A DNA stretch of 64,000 nt from Paenibacillus pinihumi DSM 23905 = JCM 16419 (GCF_000422505.1 NZ_AULX01000023.1:85171-149170); one strand, 5' to 3'. Positions 53,885 through 62,568 are shown, numbered from the stretch's first letter. Notes: a model not told the origin generated them from the sequence alone. Program-made: numbers and translations.

Positions 53885-54715
53885 CTACAGCTTATAAAAT
53901 TCCGCCGCTGTGCCGCCAAACAGCCGCTCCTTATCAGGATCGCCCAGCTTACCCGGCAGCGCCTGCATGAGCACATCCATCATTTCATCATAATTCGCCG
54001 CAAGCAGACATACCGGCCAGTCGCTTCCGAACATGATACGCTGCGGGCCGAACAACTCCACCACATGCTCAATATAGGCTGTAAAATCCTCCGGCTTCCA
54101 GTGCTGATGATCGGCTTCCGTCACCATCCCGGACAGCTTGCAGTACAGCTTCGGATGCGCAGCTATTGCAGCCATTTGCTCCTTCCAGGGGTGCAGCTCG
54201 CCTGCGGCGATTCCCGGCTTGGCGATATGATCAATGACGCCGCGCAATCCCGGCACCAGCTCCAGCAGCTTCACCAGCGGGTCAAGCTGGCGGGATACAA
54301 CCAACAGATCAACCGGGATATCCCGCTCGGCAAAATAACGTACCGCCTCCACAAAATGCGGCTGCAAAATATCTTCGGCATTTGCCATCTCCTGAATCAT
54401 CATCCGGAACCCGACAAACTTCGGGTGGCGGCTGAAGCGCTCATAATGATCCTGATAGTCCGGATCGTTCAGATCCAGCCAGCCGACTACGCCGGCAATG
54501 GATTCCTCGGAGCCGGCCAGCTCCAGCAGATAATCCGTCTCTTCCAGTGTCTGCGCAGCCTGCACCACAATCGTCTTGTCCAGTCCATGCCGGCGCAAAT
54601 GCGGCTGCAAATCCTCCGGCAAGTAGTCCCTGTACAGCAAAGGCAGCTCCGGTGTAAGCCATTCGTAATCTCCCCTGCTGACTTTCCAATAATGCTGATG
54701 AGCGTCAATTCGCAT
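53885..54715 (-). CDS. Amidohydrolase-2 lactonase, probable L-fuconolactonase
   Basis: 276 residues with AAGGAGG before the ATG. Metal-dependent TIM barrel of the amidohydrolase-2 family: RIDAHQHYWKVSRGDYEWLT (His-x-His), GVVGWLDLNDPDYQDH, GFRMMIQEMANAEDIL, GVIDHIAKPGIAAGE (metal His) and RIMFGSDWPVCLL (Asp). HQHYW and the DYEWLT segment are typical of L-fuconolactone and L-rhamnono-lactone hydrolases. 17 nt after fucU, which points to L-fucose. Hydrolyses the lactone formed by a fucose dehydrogenase, not seen here. Confidence 0.82.
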   Translation of the reverse strand: MRIDAHQHYWKVSRGDYEWLTPELPLLYRDYLPEDLQPHLRRHGLDKTIVVQAAQTLEETDYLLELAGSEESIAGVVGWLDLNDPDYQDHYERFSRHPKFVGFRMMIQEMANAEDILQPHFVEAVRYFAERDIPVDLLVVSRQLDPLVKLLELVPGLRGVIDHIAKPGIAAGELHPWKEQMAAIAAHPKLYCKLSGMVTEADHQHWKPEDFTAYIEHVVELFGPQRIMFGSDWPVCLLAANYDEMMDVLMQALPGKLGDPDKERLFGGTAAEFYKL

Positions 54716-54732
54716 ATGATTGTCCTCCTTGT

Positions 54733-55167
54733 CTATTGTCCGGTGATGACACCTTTTTTCAAAATAATATTGGCATACTGTGCGCCTTCCCCTGTCGCTA
54801 TAATGGCATAGGCGGACTTGGCCCGTTCATAGAAGGCGAACCGTTCCACCAGCTCGAAGTCAGGCACAAGGCCTGTCCGCTCTGCAACAATCTCCTGATA
54901 CCGCTTCCAAATCGGGGTTGCAATTTCATCTCCGGCTACTTTATCCATCAGTGCGACGGGCTGGCTGACATATTGATCGAGCGGAAATACGCGCAATATC
55001 GCGTCCAGCAGCTCGGCTGTGCCGTGGCCGTCACACCGGATCAGCTGTCTGGCATGGCTGGCAGCCGGAAAATTCCCGTCGGACAATACAATCTCATCCC
55101 CGTGTCCCATCTCCATTAAAACTTTTAGCAGCTCGGGTGAAATCAGCTTCGGAATTCCGATCAGCAT
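54733..55167 (-). CDS. fucU: L-fucose mutarotase (FucU/RbsD family)
   Basis: 144 residues with AAAGGGG before the ATG. Family text: IPKLISPELLKVLMEMGHGD, EIVLSDGNFPAASHARQLIR, with His in MGHGDE and the C-terminal FAFYERAKSAYAIIATGEGA that closes the active site. RbsD proteins are close relatives, but LSDGNFPAAS and neighbouring lactonase favour FucU. Converts alpha to beta L-fucose in the cytoplasm. Confidence 0.85.
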   Translation of the reverse strand: MLIGIPKLISPELLKVLMEMGHGDEIVLSDGNFPAASHARQLIRCDGHGTAELLDAILRVFPLDQYVSQPVALMDKVAGDEIATPIWKRYQEIVAERTGLVPDFELVERFAFYERAKSAYAIIATGEGAQYANIILKKGVITGQ

Positions 55168-55307
55168 TTGTACGGTGCCCCTTTCCTTAAGTTTGCTATC
55201 TTATTATTGTAGCAGGGTTTGACACGAATCGCATCGTCCAGTTTTCCCGGCGGAGGTCCACTCCGTCCGCAAGTTGCTAAAGTACAGCCGCTGCTCTACA
55301 CTTATAG

Positions 55308-55323
55308 AATAGACTTGTCTATT
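55308..55323. promoter_or_regulatory. TetR-type operator
   Basis: AATAGACTTGTCTATT is a perfect 7-bp inverted repeat with a 2-bp centre, 90 bp before the DsbA-like gene and 140 bp upstream of fucU. The TAGAC-NN-GTCTA form is common for TetR-family regulators. No tetR gene is in the window. Confidence 0.5.
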
Positions 55324-55342
55324 ACGGGCAGGCAACTCCGGC

Positions 55343-55366
55343 ATGCCATTCATTATTGAATGGCAT
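55343..55366. repeat. Perfect palindrome before the DsbA-like gene
   Basis: ATGCCATTCA and TGAATGGCAT, 10-bp stem with TTAT loop, 46 bp before the start at 55413. It may be an operator or a 5'-UTR hairpin. Confidence 0.5.
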
Positions 55367-55412
55367 TTCAGGCTGAGATATCTGCCTTATACTTATACTT
55401 TAGGAGGTAGCC

Positions 55413-56126
55413 ATGAAAGTAGAAATTTGGTCGGATTTTATGTGTCCGTTCTGTTATATTGGCAAACGGCGGTTTGAGCAGGCATTGGACCAGTTTGCAG
55501 GCAAAGGTGAAACCGAGGTTATTTTCCGGAGTTTTGAGCTTAATCCGCAAGCTTCTAATGGAGAAAGTGGAAATGTGCATGCCATGCTGGCGCAAAAATA
55601 CGGCATGAGCCTGGAACAGGCCCGCGCTTCCACCTCTGACCTTACACAGCAGGCAGCAGCTGTCGGACTCAGCTTCAACTTTGATACGATGGTGAATACG
55701 AACTCTTTCGATGCGCACCGCCTGATCTATTTTGCAGAGAAGAACAGCAAAGCTGCCGAGCTTACCGAACTGATGTTCAAAGCCTCGTTTACGGACGGCA
55801 CAAACATCAGCAGCCGGGAGGCACTTGCCGGGCTTGCAGCTGCGGCAGGACTTGACCGCGGGCAGGCTGCGCAAGCTCTGGAGCAAGACGACTTCACCCG
55901 GGAGGTGCGCAGCGACGAGGAAGAAGCACAGCGCCTTGGAATCCGCGGAGTACCTTACTTTGTCATTGACCGCAAATATGCCGTCTCGGGCGCCCAGTCT
56001 CCTGAGATGTTCCTTCAGGCATTGAATAAAGCATGGGAGGAACGCAAACCTGTTATTACCCCTTTCAGCCCTGATGGAGCCGGCAGCTCCGGTGGCGCGT
56101 GTTCTGTAGACGGGGACTGTAATTAA
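55413..56126 (+). CDS. DsbA-family oxidoreductase (FrnE/YwbO-like)
   Basis: 237 residues with TAGGAGG before the ATG. Thioredoxin fold with inserted helical domain: VEIWSDFMCPFCYIGKRRFE (CPFC active site at residues 12-15), NSFDAHRLIYFAEKNSKAAE, cis-Pro region LGIRGVPYFVIDRKYAVSGA and a C-terminal CSVDGDC pair. The two Cys at the C-terminus can act as a second redox site in FrnE proteins. Cytoplasmic, no signal peptide. Substrate unknown. Both upstream palindromes could regulate it. Confidence 0.88.
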   Translation: MKVEIWSDFMCPFCYIGKRRFEQALDQFAGKGETEVIFRSFELNPQASNGESGNVHAMLAQKYGMSLEQARASTSDLTQQAAAVGLSFNFDTMVNTNSFDAHRLIYFAEKNSKAAELTELMFKASFTDGTNISSREALAGLAAAAGLDRGQAAQALEQDDFTREVRSDEEEAQRLGIRGVPYFVIDRKYAVSGAQSPEMFLQALNKAWEERKPVITPFSPDGAGSSGGACSVDGDCN

Positions 56127-56227
56127 ATTGCTGCGTGCAAAGATTTGACAATTTGAAGTAGAGCTAGCCTGGCTGGCGCTGTCCCCGGACAAGCCGCAGC
56201 CAGGCTTGCTGCGCATCTTTATCATAA

Positions 56228-56275
56228 GAAAAGCCATCCCCAGCAGAGAACGCTGTAAGGATGGCTATTTTCTTG
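56228..56275. terminator. Terminator between convergent genes
   Basis: AAAAGCCATCC and GGATGGCTATTTT with an inner CAGC/GCTG step, between the DsbA-like gene and the nitroreductase gene. Works in both directions. Confidence 0.75.
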
Positions 56276-56287
56276 GAAATGGATTTA

Positions 56288-56890
56288 TTATTTGAATACT
56301 TTCAAGCGCTCATCGAGCGGCTGGAATGCTTTCTCGCCTGCTTCTGCAGCCACTTTGCCGAATGGCATCTGGGCAATCAGCTTCCACTCTTGCGGGACGT
56401 TCCACTCCTGCCTCACTTGGTCGTCAATAAGCGGGCTGTAGTGTTGCAGGGTTGCTCCAATGCCTTCCTGGGCAAATGCCGTCCATACAACGTATTGAAG
56501 CATTCCGTTGGACTGGTTGCCCCAGATTGGGAAATTGTCTGCATAGGACGGGAATTGCTCTTGCAGTCCTTTAATGACAGTCTCATCTTCAAAGAACAAT
56601 ACCGTACCATAACCAGCCACAAAACCGTTCATGCGCTGCTCAGTCGCTTCAAAGCTGTCTGCAGGCACAATTTTACGAAGCGTTTCAGTTGTAAGATTCC
56701 AGAACTTGTCGCTTTGCTCACCAAGAAGAACGACAGCACGGGCGCTCTGGGAGTTGAAGGAAGATGGTGTATGTAGAATCGCCTGGCCGATAATTTCCTG
56801 AATTTTTTCATCGCTGATTACAGAGTCTTTGCTAAGCGCGTAAATACTGCGTCTCTTTTTCACCGCATCAAAAAATGTTTGGCTGCTCAT
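56288..56890 (-). CDS. Nitroreductase family protein
   Basis: 200 residues with GGAGAG before the ATG. FMN-binding nitroreductase fold: FFDAVKKRRSIYALSKDSVI (Arg-Arg-Ser phosphate site), QAILHTPSSFNSQSARAVVL, GYGTVLFFEDETVIKGLQEQ and LQHYSPLIDDQVRQEWNVPQ, PFGKVAAEAGEKAFQPLDER. This matches the short subgroup of B. subtilis YdfN type, NAD(P)H-dependent reductases of nitro or quinone compounds. Cytoplasmic. Its upstream region shows no clear operator. Confidence 0.85.
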   Translation of the reverse strand: MSSQTFFDAVKKRRSIYALSKDSVISDEKIQEIIGQAILHTPSSFNSQSARAVVLLGEQSDKFWNLTTETLRKIVPADSFEATEQRMNGFVAGYGTVLFFEDETVIKGLQEQFPSYADNFPIWGNQSNGMLQYVVWTAFAQEGIGATLQHYSPLIDDQVRQEWNVPQEWKLIAQMPFGKVAAEAGEKAFQPLDERLKVFK

Positions 56891-57164
56891 GGTTCATCTC
56901 TCCATTCTTAATATCAAAATGTAATCCGGATTAGGATACCCAAATATTGCCGACTAATACAATGTATCTTCATTAAACTAACTTATTAACAGTAACAAAA
57001 TAATTATTGGCTACTGTCATGATAATAGTATATGATATTTAATTTGCGAATTCAAGCTGATTTTCACCACATCGCATGAAACGGCCAGGACCCTGCATAA
57101 GAATGTTACAGAAATAATAAAATTCTCTAGCCTTCCCTTACACCTGCTTTGTACACAATTGAAA
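56891..57164. other. AT-rich intergenic stretch
   Basis: About 270 bases upstream of the nitroreductase. Contains AT-rich sequence that may hold its promoter; no gene seen. Confidence 0.4.
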
Positions 57165-57330
57165 ATAAAAAAGGCCGGACAGAGTAATCTGACCAGCCCC
57201 ACACACAAGATTAGCTGCAAGCAGCTGCGTTGTGAAATATGCAATCGTGCAAATTCTCCAAGGCAAACAGGCACTAAGCCATAAATGAAATTGTATGTAT
57301 ATGCCTTGGGAATCATTTATATTCTTACTT
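57165..57330 (-). ncRNA. Candidate small RNA or tiny gene with its own terminator
   Basis: On the minus strand GGCTGGTCAGA and TCTGTCCGGCC form a strong stem around TTAC, followed by TTTTTTATTTTC: a clear terminator at 57165-57198. The only candidates upstream are about 130 bases. A 99-residue frame from 57316 lacks a ribosome binding site and runs through the terminator, so a non-coding RNA seems likelier. Promoter not defined. Confidence 0.35.
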
Positions 57331-57483
57331 TTTGAGTATTTTATCGGATATTATTGCTGCGAGCCGGCGTGATATATTTTAAAAAAATCAACTAAAGTAA
57401 AAATGTAACTTGGATTACAGTTTTTCACAAATATATATGTGACAATTGTTACTGCAACTACTATTTAGGGGGATTTTTTTAAA

Positions 57484-57633
57484 ATGAATATCAAGAAACT
57501 GCAATCCGGCGCTAAAAAATCCGAAAAGATCCGGATTGAAATTCGCGAGCTGCCGTCACATTTGATTGAGAAAGCATTAGCCGATTATTGGCTGAACAAG
57601 GCAATTGTCACCCCCCGGGAAAAAGCCGACTAG
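57484..57633 (+). CDS. 49-residue small protein
   Basis: ATG with AGGGGG 10 nt upstream and an AT-rich promoter-like region. Sequence has a basic start (MNIKKLQSGAKKSEKIRIEI), then RELPSHLIEKALADYWLN and a Pro/Lys tail. It may be a small helical DNA- or protein-binding protein; family not recognised. It ends 12 nt before the convergent DUF7010 gene. Confidence 0.6.
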   Translation: MNIKKLQSGAKKSEKIRIEIRELPSHLIEKALADYWLNKAIVTPREKAD

Positions 57634-57645
57634 CCTTTCTCACGG

Positions 57646-58197
57646 TTAGCGCTCTTTACGCTGTTGTTCATAAGCTAATCCGATGAACGTCACTACATAC
57701 ACAGCCATAATAGCGAAAGGAGTAATCTGATAGCTATGCACGGAAATCCCGCACAAGGCAGCAGCCGCTACAGTGCCTATACTTTGAAACAGATAGGTCC
57801 GGCTCCGGTAAATGGCAACAAAGGGAAGAAAATGAGCGCCTGTAAGTACGCCCACAATTAGCGGCATCCACTGTGGATGATCGATCAGAGCCAGTATCAC
57901 GATCGGGGCAAATAATAATTGAAGACCGCCGATCAGACCGCACAGCATGGCTAACGGATTATGTCTATTCATCAAATCGGCTCCAAATATTTTGGAGAGC
58001 AATATCCCTAGCGGGAACACCATTGCAGTACCGAATATATACACCCATACAGCGGCTTCCTCAGGGAAGAACACGCCTGCTATGCCCGCTACAAACCAAA
58101 ACAGAATGCCGGAGGCAAACATGGGCAGCCCTTTTTGTGTGCTCTGGGACAGTTGGCTCGTCAGCATCTGCCATGCTTGTTTATATTGGTCCTCCAT
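57646..58197 (-). CDS. Membrane protein, DUF7010-like
   Basis: 183 residues with AAAGGAG before the ATG. Six membrane segments from about residue 26: FASGILFWFVAGIAGVFFP, VWVYIFGTAMVFPLGILLSK, LAMLCGLIGGLQLLFAPIVI, WMPLIVGVLTGAHFLPFVAI, FQSIGTVAAAALCGISV and FAIMAVYVVTFIGLAYEQQ. RHNPLAMLCGLIGGLQL and GAHFLPF are the family-typical runs. Role unknown. Monocistronic. Confidence 0.7.
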   Translation of the reverse strand: MEDQYKQAWQMLTSQLSQSTQKGLPMFASGILFWFVAGIAGVFFPEEAAVWVYIFGTAMVFPLGILLSKIFGADLMNRHNPLAMLCGLIGGLQLLFAPIVILALIDHPQWMPLIVGVLTGAHFLPFVAIYRSRTYLFQSIGTVAAAALCGISVHSYQITPFAIMAVYVVTFIGLAYEQQRKER

Positions 58198-58404
58198 TCA
58201 TGATCTCCTTTATCCAGATGACTCAAGCGCCGTTGCCGGGCATCCGGATTCAAATCTACTATGTAGTTAGACAAGGTTTTCACCAAATGGTTGCGCTAAT
58301 AAATTAAAAATTTCAAATATTTCAGGATTTTTTAATCGTATCCACTCTGTGTTTCTGAAATTTAGAAATCTCCTGCATAATCGGTTGTATTTTAATTAAT
58401 ATTA

Positions 58405-58418
58405 ATGTATATTTATAC
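58405..58418. promoter_or_regulatory. ARG-box-like operator
   Basis: TGTATATTTATACA, a perfect inverted repeat with the layout of ArgR/AhrC boxes (TGAATwwwwATTCA), 30 bp before the aminotransferase start. It overlaps the likely -10 region. Confidence 0.45.
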
Positions 58419-58448
58419 ATAACGATTTAGCAGGAGGTTAGCAATCTT

Positions 58449-59666
58449 ATGTCTTATACAGTTAACGCGAAAGAACAAGAAATTTCTGCGGGAGCAGAAG
58501 ATTCCGTATTGTTCACCGCTAATCGGCCCAACATTGTAATGGAACGCGGAGAAGGAATGTATCTGTGGGATACAGCAGGAAAGACCTATCTTGATTTTTC
58601 CGGAGGCTGGGCGGTCACAAGCCTCGGGCATTCCCCTTCTGTCGTTCAAGATGCGCTGAAGCAGCAGTCGGCAGCACTGATTCATTCCAGTCCTTCCTTT
58701 TATAATAAACCTATGCTCCAATTCGCCAAGCTGCTTACGGATATCACCTGCTTCGACAAGGTCTTCTTTGGAAGCAGCGGGGCTGAAGCCAATGAAGCTG
58801 CAATTAAGCTCGCACGAAAATACGGGGCTGCAAAGCTTAACGGCGCTTACGAGATCATTACATTGACGAACAGCTTCCACGGGCGCACACTCGCCACAAT
58901 GTCAGCTACCGGCAAATCCCAGTGGGATGGCCTGTATGCACCGAAAGTACCCGGATTCCGCCATGTCCCGATCAATGATTTGGACGCCTGCTTTGCCGCT
59001 ATCAACGACAACACTTGTGCGATCATGCTGGAGCTGGTACAGGGAGAAGGCGGCGTCCATATCGTCGATCAGAGCTATCTTCAGACATTGCGTAAAGCCT
59101 GTGACGTCTATGGCATTTTGCTTATTGCAGATGAAATACAGACCGGAATCGGCAGAACCGGCAGAATGTTTGCCTATGAGCATTACGGGGTTGAACCGGA
59201 TATTATGACCTTGGGCAAAGGCATTGGCGGTGGCTTCCCGCTCTCTGCCATGCTGACCAAGAAGCAATTTGATTTGTTTGAGCCTGGCGATCAGGGCGGC
59301 ACGTATTGCGGACAGCCGCTGGCCATGGCCGTCGGCCGGGCTGTTGTGCAGGAGGTTATCAATCGCAGGCTGGATCATCATGCAAGCGTGCAGGGAAACT
59401 ATCTGGCGGGACAGCTCCATCGCTTGAGCGGCTCGCTTGGGCTGTCCAACATACGCGGCATGGGATTGCTCGCCGCCTTTGACCTGCACGCTCCTGTGGG
59501 GGCTGAGCTGGCTGCACGCTGTCTCCATAAAGGACTAATCATCAATTCCCCATCCCCATACGTAATCAGGCTAATGCCGGCTTTAACGGTCACGTCTGCC
59601 GACATTGACAACATGTTGAATATACTTAAAGAAGCTTATAAGGAGCTCAGCATCGCTGCTTCTTGA
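58449..59666 (+). CDS. Class III aminotransferase, acetylornithine aminotransferase-like
   Basis: 405 residues with AGGAGG before the ATG. PLP enzyme: MYLWDTAGKTYLDFSGGWAV, FGSSGAEANEAAIKLARKYG, NSFHGRTLATMSATGKSQW, LLIADEIQTGIGRTGRMFAY (Asp) and TLGKGIGGGFPLSAML (Schiff-base Lys). The text fits acetylornithine/succinylornithine aminotransferases; arginine biosynthesis (argD) is likely but no other arg gene is adjacent. The upstream ARG-box-like palindrome supports arginine control. Could alternatively use ornithine or GABA. Confidence 0.82.
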   Translation: MSYTVNAKEQEISAGAEDSVLFTANRPNIVMERGEGMYLWDTAGKTYLDFSGGWAVTSLGHSPSVVQDALKQQSAALIHSSPSFYNKPMLQFAKLLTDITCFDKVFFGSSGAEANEAAIKLARKYGAAKLNGAYEIITLTNSFHGRTLATMSATGKSQWDGLYAPKVPGFRHVPINDLDACFAAINDNTCAIMLELVQGEGGVHIVDQSYLQTLRKACDVYGILLIADEIQTGIGRTGRMFAYEHYGVEPDIMTLGKGIGGGFPLSAMLTKKQFDLFEPGDQGGTYCGQPLAMAVGRAVVQEVINRRLDHHASVQGNYLAGQLHRLSGSLGLSNIRGMGLLAAFDLHAPVGAELAARCLHKGLIINSPSPYVIRLMPALTVTSADIDNMLNILKEAYKELSIAAS

Positions 59667-59696
59667 TTTGACATCCGGAGCCTATACTCGAATAAA

Positions 59697-59733
59697 GCCG
59701 TATCCTCTAACTTCAATTGTTAGAGATACGGCT
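59697..59733 (+). terminator. Terminator of the aminotransferase gene
   Basis: GCCGTATC-C-TCTAAC and GTTAGAGATACGGC, a long stem, then TTGTTTGTT. Confidence 0.8.
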
Positions 59734-59765
59734 TGTTTGTTATCTATCTATTCGTTTCTACAGCT

Positions 59766-59996
59766 TTAATTCAAGCGCCCTGGCAGAATTCTGTGACTTT
59801 TATAAAGATAGAAAAACAGCCCCAGCAACGGCACAGCCAATGCAAAGAGCAGGAACAATCCCGATTGCTGCCAACTCCAACCCAGACGCCTCGCATCAAT
59901 ACCTGCCCAAATCGACGACCCGATGTGGAATAACAGGTAACAGGCCATCGTTACGGGGATTATGATCAGAACCAAACCCAGCATCACATTTTCCAT
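59766..59996 (-). CDS. Small two-helix membrane protein
   Basis: 76 residues with GGGGAGG before the ATG. Helices LVLIIIPVTMACYLLFHIGS and WSWQQSGLFLLFALAVPLLG separated by a short charged loop (WAGIDARRLGW). This is the pattern of small PLDc_N-like or DUF-type membrane proteins; no function assigned. Convergent with the aminotransferase. Confidence 0.6.
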   Translation of the reverse strand: MENVMLGLVLIIIPVTMACYLLFHIGSSIWAGIDARRLGWSWQQSGLFLLFALAVPLLGLFFYLYKSHRILPGRLN

Positions 59997-60233
59997 AAAC
60001 AGGTCACCTCCCCTTAAGTATGCTTCACTTCCATTGGAAAATCAATTATTCACATGCCAATTCCTTCAATCTCAAACAGAGAATTTCCCCTAACTATAAC
60101 CGATTCGTTTTCCTTACATTGCCACTATCCGGCGAATTATGCTATAATAGAACACATGTTCTTAATCGGGTTTATTCCTGAACTCTCATGAACAGCAGGT
60201 TTATACATCATAATTCATAGGAGTGGTTTTGTA

Positions 60234-60857
60234 TTGCAATTTAAAAAGCTGATATGGATTGCGATTGCTGCAGTATCCGTATATTTGGGCGTAACGGTGT
60301 TCCCGGAACTGGAAGATGCGCTGCCTGTCCACAGACCGGCGGGAAATCTTGAGTACGATGTGCTGCTCGAATTTCCGGCGGAAAAATATCCGGAGACCGC
60401 AGCCCATATTCAAAACGCTGTCAGCAAGGGACATTCACCAATATGTACGATTGACCGTGAGGGCGCAGAAGGAAACCGCAGGAAGTCGCTTCAAGGGATC
60501 CCTACGAAAAAAGGCTTTGACCGGGACGAATGGCCGATGGCCATGTGTGGAGAAGGCGGAGAAGGTGCAGACATTGAATACATAAGTCCTACAGACAATC
60601 GGGGAGCGGGCTCATGGGTCGGCAACAAACTCGACAGCTATGCGGACGGGACAAGGGTGTTGTTTCAGATTGAAGGAATGGATCTGGAAAACGTGAAGCA
60701 AAAATCAGACTCACAAGCTTCCGGATCTCCTGAGGCTCCTGTGGTCTATAATAGCTGTGCGGAGGCCAAAGAAGCCGGAGCTGCCCCGCTCCGCAAGGGC
60801 GATCCCGGCTACAGCGCCAAGCTTGACCGGGATGGCGACGGGATTGCCTGCCAATAG
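60234..60857 (+). CDS. Secreted NucA/NucB-type nuclease with Excalibur domain
   Basis: 207 residues, TTG start with GGAGTGG upstream. N-terminal signal or anchor ([18 protein letters not shown]). NucA/NucB domain (about residues 40-155): [60 protein letters not shown] and [14 protein letters not shown], with the Asp-Glu-Trp and Asn residues of the active centre. C-terminal Excalibur calcium-binding motif (about 171-207, [11 protein letters not shown] and [10 protein letters not shown]). Degrades extracellular DNA, as in biofilm or competence nucleases of Bacillus. The promoter region is at 59997-60233. Confidence 0.85.
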   Translation: MQFKKLIWIAIAAVSVYLGVTVFPELEDALPVHRPAGNLEYDVLLEFPAEKYPETAAHIQNAVSKGHSPICTIDREGAEGNRRKSLQGIPTKKGFDRDEWPMAMCGEGGEGADIEYISPTDNRGAGSWVGNKLDSYADGTRVLFQIEGMDLENVKQKSDSQASGSPEAPVVYNSCAEAKEAGAAPLRKGDPGYSAKLDRDGDGIACQ

Positions 60858-60970
60858 CCATACTGTCATTCAGAAACAGCAAATAGACCGCCCATTGATG
60901 ATATGCTCCCATCATAGTAGACAGTAGAAAAAACAAAACTTCTACTTCTACCGTGATGGGAGTTTTTGCG

Positions 60971-61654
60971 ATGTCAAAAAGGAGTCCAATTTCATTAGAT
61001 GTAAAACTACAGGTTGTAAAAAGATGCCTCAAACAGGATTCAAATCCACATTATGAAGCGAAACAACTTGGGATCGACAAAGAAACAGTTAAGGATTGGA
61101 TTAGGAAATATGAAGCAGAGGGTTATGAAGGGTTAAAGGAATCCAAGGCCTGGAAAACGTACTCGCATGAGCTCAAGCAGACCGCGATTCGTGACGTTCT
61201 ATCCGGGAAGTACTCCATTCGAGAAGCGACAAGCCAGCATCACATTTCAAGTAAAAGTGTTTTGACGAACTGGATTTCCAAGTATACTTGTGGGAAAGAA
61301 ATCAAACCTACTCGTAAAGGAACGGTTCACATGAATAAAGGACGTAAGACCACTTTTGAAGAGCGTATTGAAATTGTGCAATATACCCTTGCCAATCAGT
61401 TGGATTATCAGAAATCGATGAAGAAATACGATGTTTCTTACCAACAAGTGTACGCGTGGGTTCGTAAATATCAATCGGGCAGTGAGGAGGCTCTTAGGGA
61501 GCGTCGTGGCCGCAGTAGACCTGAGGAAGAACTAGATGAGACGGAGCGTCTTAAACTCCGAATCAAAGAGTTGGAAGCGCGTAACGAGTTTTTGGAAATG
61601 GAGAACGCCTTCGAAAAAAAGTTGGCAGAGATCCGGCGAAGAAATACACGCTAA
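60971..61654 (+). CDS. IS3 OrfA
   Basis: 227 residues from the ATG at 60971 (MSKRSPISL); an ATG at 60953 is less well placed. Two helix-turn-helix units: HYEAKQLGIDKETVKDWIRK and SIREATSQHHISSKSVLTNW, then a third KSMKKYDVSYQQVYAWVRKY and a coiled end (ELEARNEFLEMENAFEKKL). Binds the IS ends. A run AAAAAAAG near its 3' end is a probable -1 slippery site to OrfB. Confidence 0.85.
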   Translation: MSKRSPISLDVKLQVVKRCLKQDSNPHYEAKQLGIDKETVKDWIRKYEAEGYEGLKESKAWKTYSHELKQTAIRDVLSGKYSIREATSQHHISSKSVLTNWISKYTCGKEIKPTRKGTVHMNKGRKTTFEERIEIVQYTLANQLDYQKSMKKYDVSYQQVYAWVRKYQSGSEEALRERRGRSRPEEELDETERLKLRIKELEARNEFLEMENAFEKKLAEIRRRNTR

Positions 61655-61674
61655 CCCTCGTTCGACATGTAGAC

Positions 61675-62529
61675 TTGTATCAAGCGATTCAAGAACTGCA
61701 CACGGAGAAGGGCTATGCCATCATAGCGCTATGCCAGCTTGCTAAAGTCGCCAGATCTGCCTATTATAAATGGCTGAAGTGGAAGCCGTCCAACCGAGAA
61801 CTTGAACAGCTTTCACTAGCAAAAGAAGTGAAGCTTCGCTATGACAAGCGAAAAGGGATATTAGGTTATCGTCAAATGCGCCTCCAATTGAACCGTAAAC
61901 TTAAAAAGAAGTATAACAAAAAGCGATACTACCGGATCATGAGAGCTCTCGGATTGAAGGCAGTGATTCGCAGAAAGCGCCCAAACTACGTAAGAGCCTC
62001 GGAAACACATAATGCCGAAAACGTCATGAACCGTGAATTTCAAGCGGCTGCTCCGAATATGAAGTGGTGCACAGATGTCACCGAATTGAAGTATGGGAAC
62101 GGTCGGAAATCCTATTTGAGTGCGATTATTGATGTGTACGACAACGCTGTCGTTTCGTGGGTGCTCAGCCCCTCAAACAATAACAAACTGGTCATGGATA
62201 CAGTAAAGAAGGCGTATAGGGGGAAGCGTGGGATAACGCCACTTCTGCATAGTGACAGAGGTTTCCAATATACCTCGCATGAGTACAATCGCTTGAAGAA
62301 GAAATACGGTTTCACAAAGAGCATGTCTCGTGTGAGCCGATGTCTGGATAACCAGCCTATCGAGCGATTTTGGGGCACATTCAAGGCAGAAAGCTTCTAT
62401 TTGAAGAAACACGATACTTACGATGAAGTTCTTGAAGATGTAAGGAATTATATCCACTACTACAACAACTACCGATACACCGAGCGACTTAACGGCTTGT
62501 CTCCCCATGAGTATGGAAAAGTTGCTTAA
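61675..62529 (+). CDS. IS3 OrfB transposase
   Basis: 284 residues as listed; the real product is probably the OrfAB fusion made by -1 shift on AAAAAAAG at about 61613-61620, since the OrfB frame is open from there (KKVGRDPAKKYTLTLVRHVD). Contains the DDE integrase core: CTDVTELKYGNGRKSYLS, LLHSDRGFQYTSHEYNRL and CLDNQPIERFWGTFKAESFY. All three acidic residues are present. Confidence 0.85.
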   Translation: MYQAIQELHTEKGYAIIALCQLAKVARSAYYKWLKWKPSNRELEQLSLAKEVKLRYDKRKGILGYRQMRLQLNRKLKKKYNKKRYYRIMRALGLKAVIRRKRPNYVRASETHNAENVMNREFQAAAPNMKWCTDVTELKYGNGRKSYLSAIIDVYDNAVVSWVLSPSNNNKLVMDTVKKAYRGKRGITPLLHSDRGFQYTSHEYNRLKKKYGFTKSMSRVSRCLDNQPIERFWGTFKAESFYLKKHDTYDEVLEDVRNYIHYYNNYRYTERLNGLSPHEYGKVA

Positions 62530-62539
62530 CAAAAATATT

Positions 62540-62568
62540 CCCTCAGTTCTCTGCACTTGAACTGAGGG
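62540..62568 (+). terminator. Hairpin at the IS3 3' end
   Basis: CCCTCAGTTC and GAACTGAGGG, perfect 10-bp stem just after the transposase stop; likely protects the IS from read-through. Confidence 0.6.

Noticed and set aside
57017..57316. 99-codon frame below the nitroreductase
   Set aside because: Runs through a strong terminator and lacks a ribosome binding site; a small RNA is the better reading.
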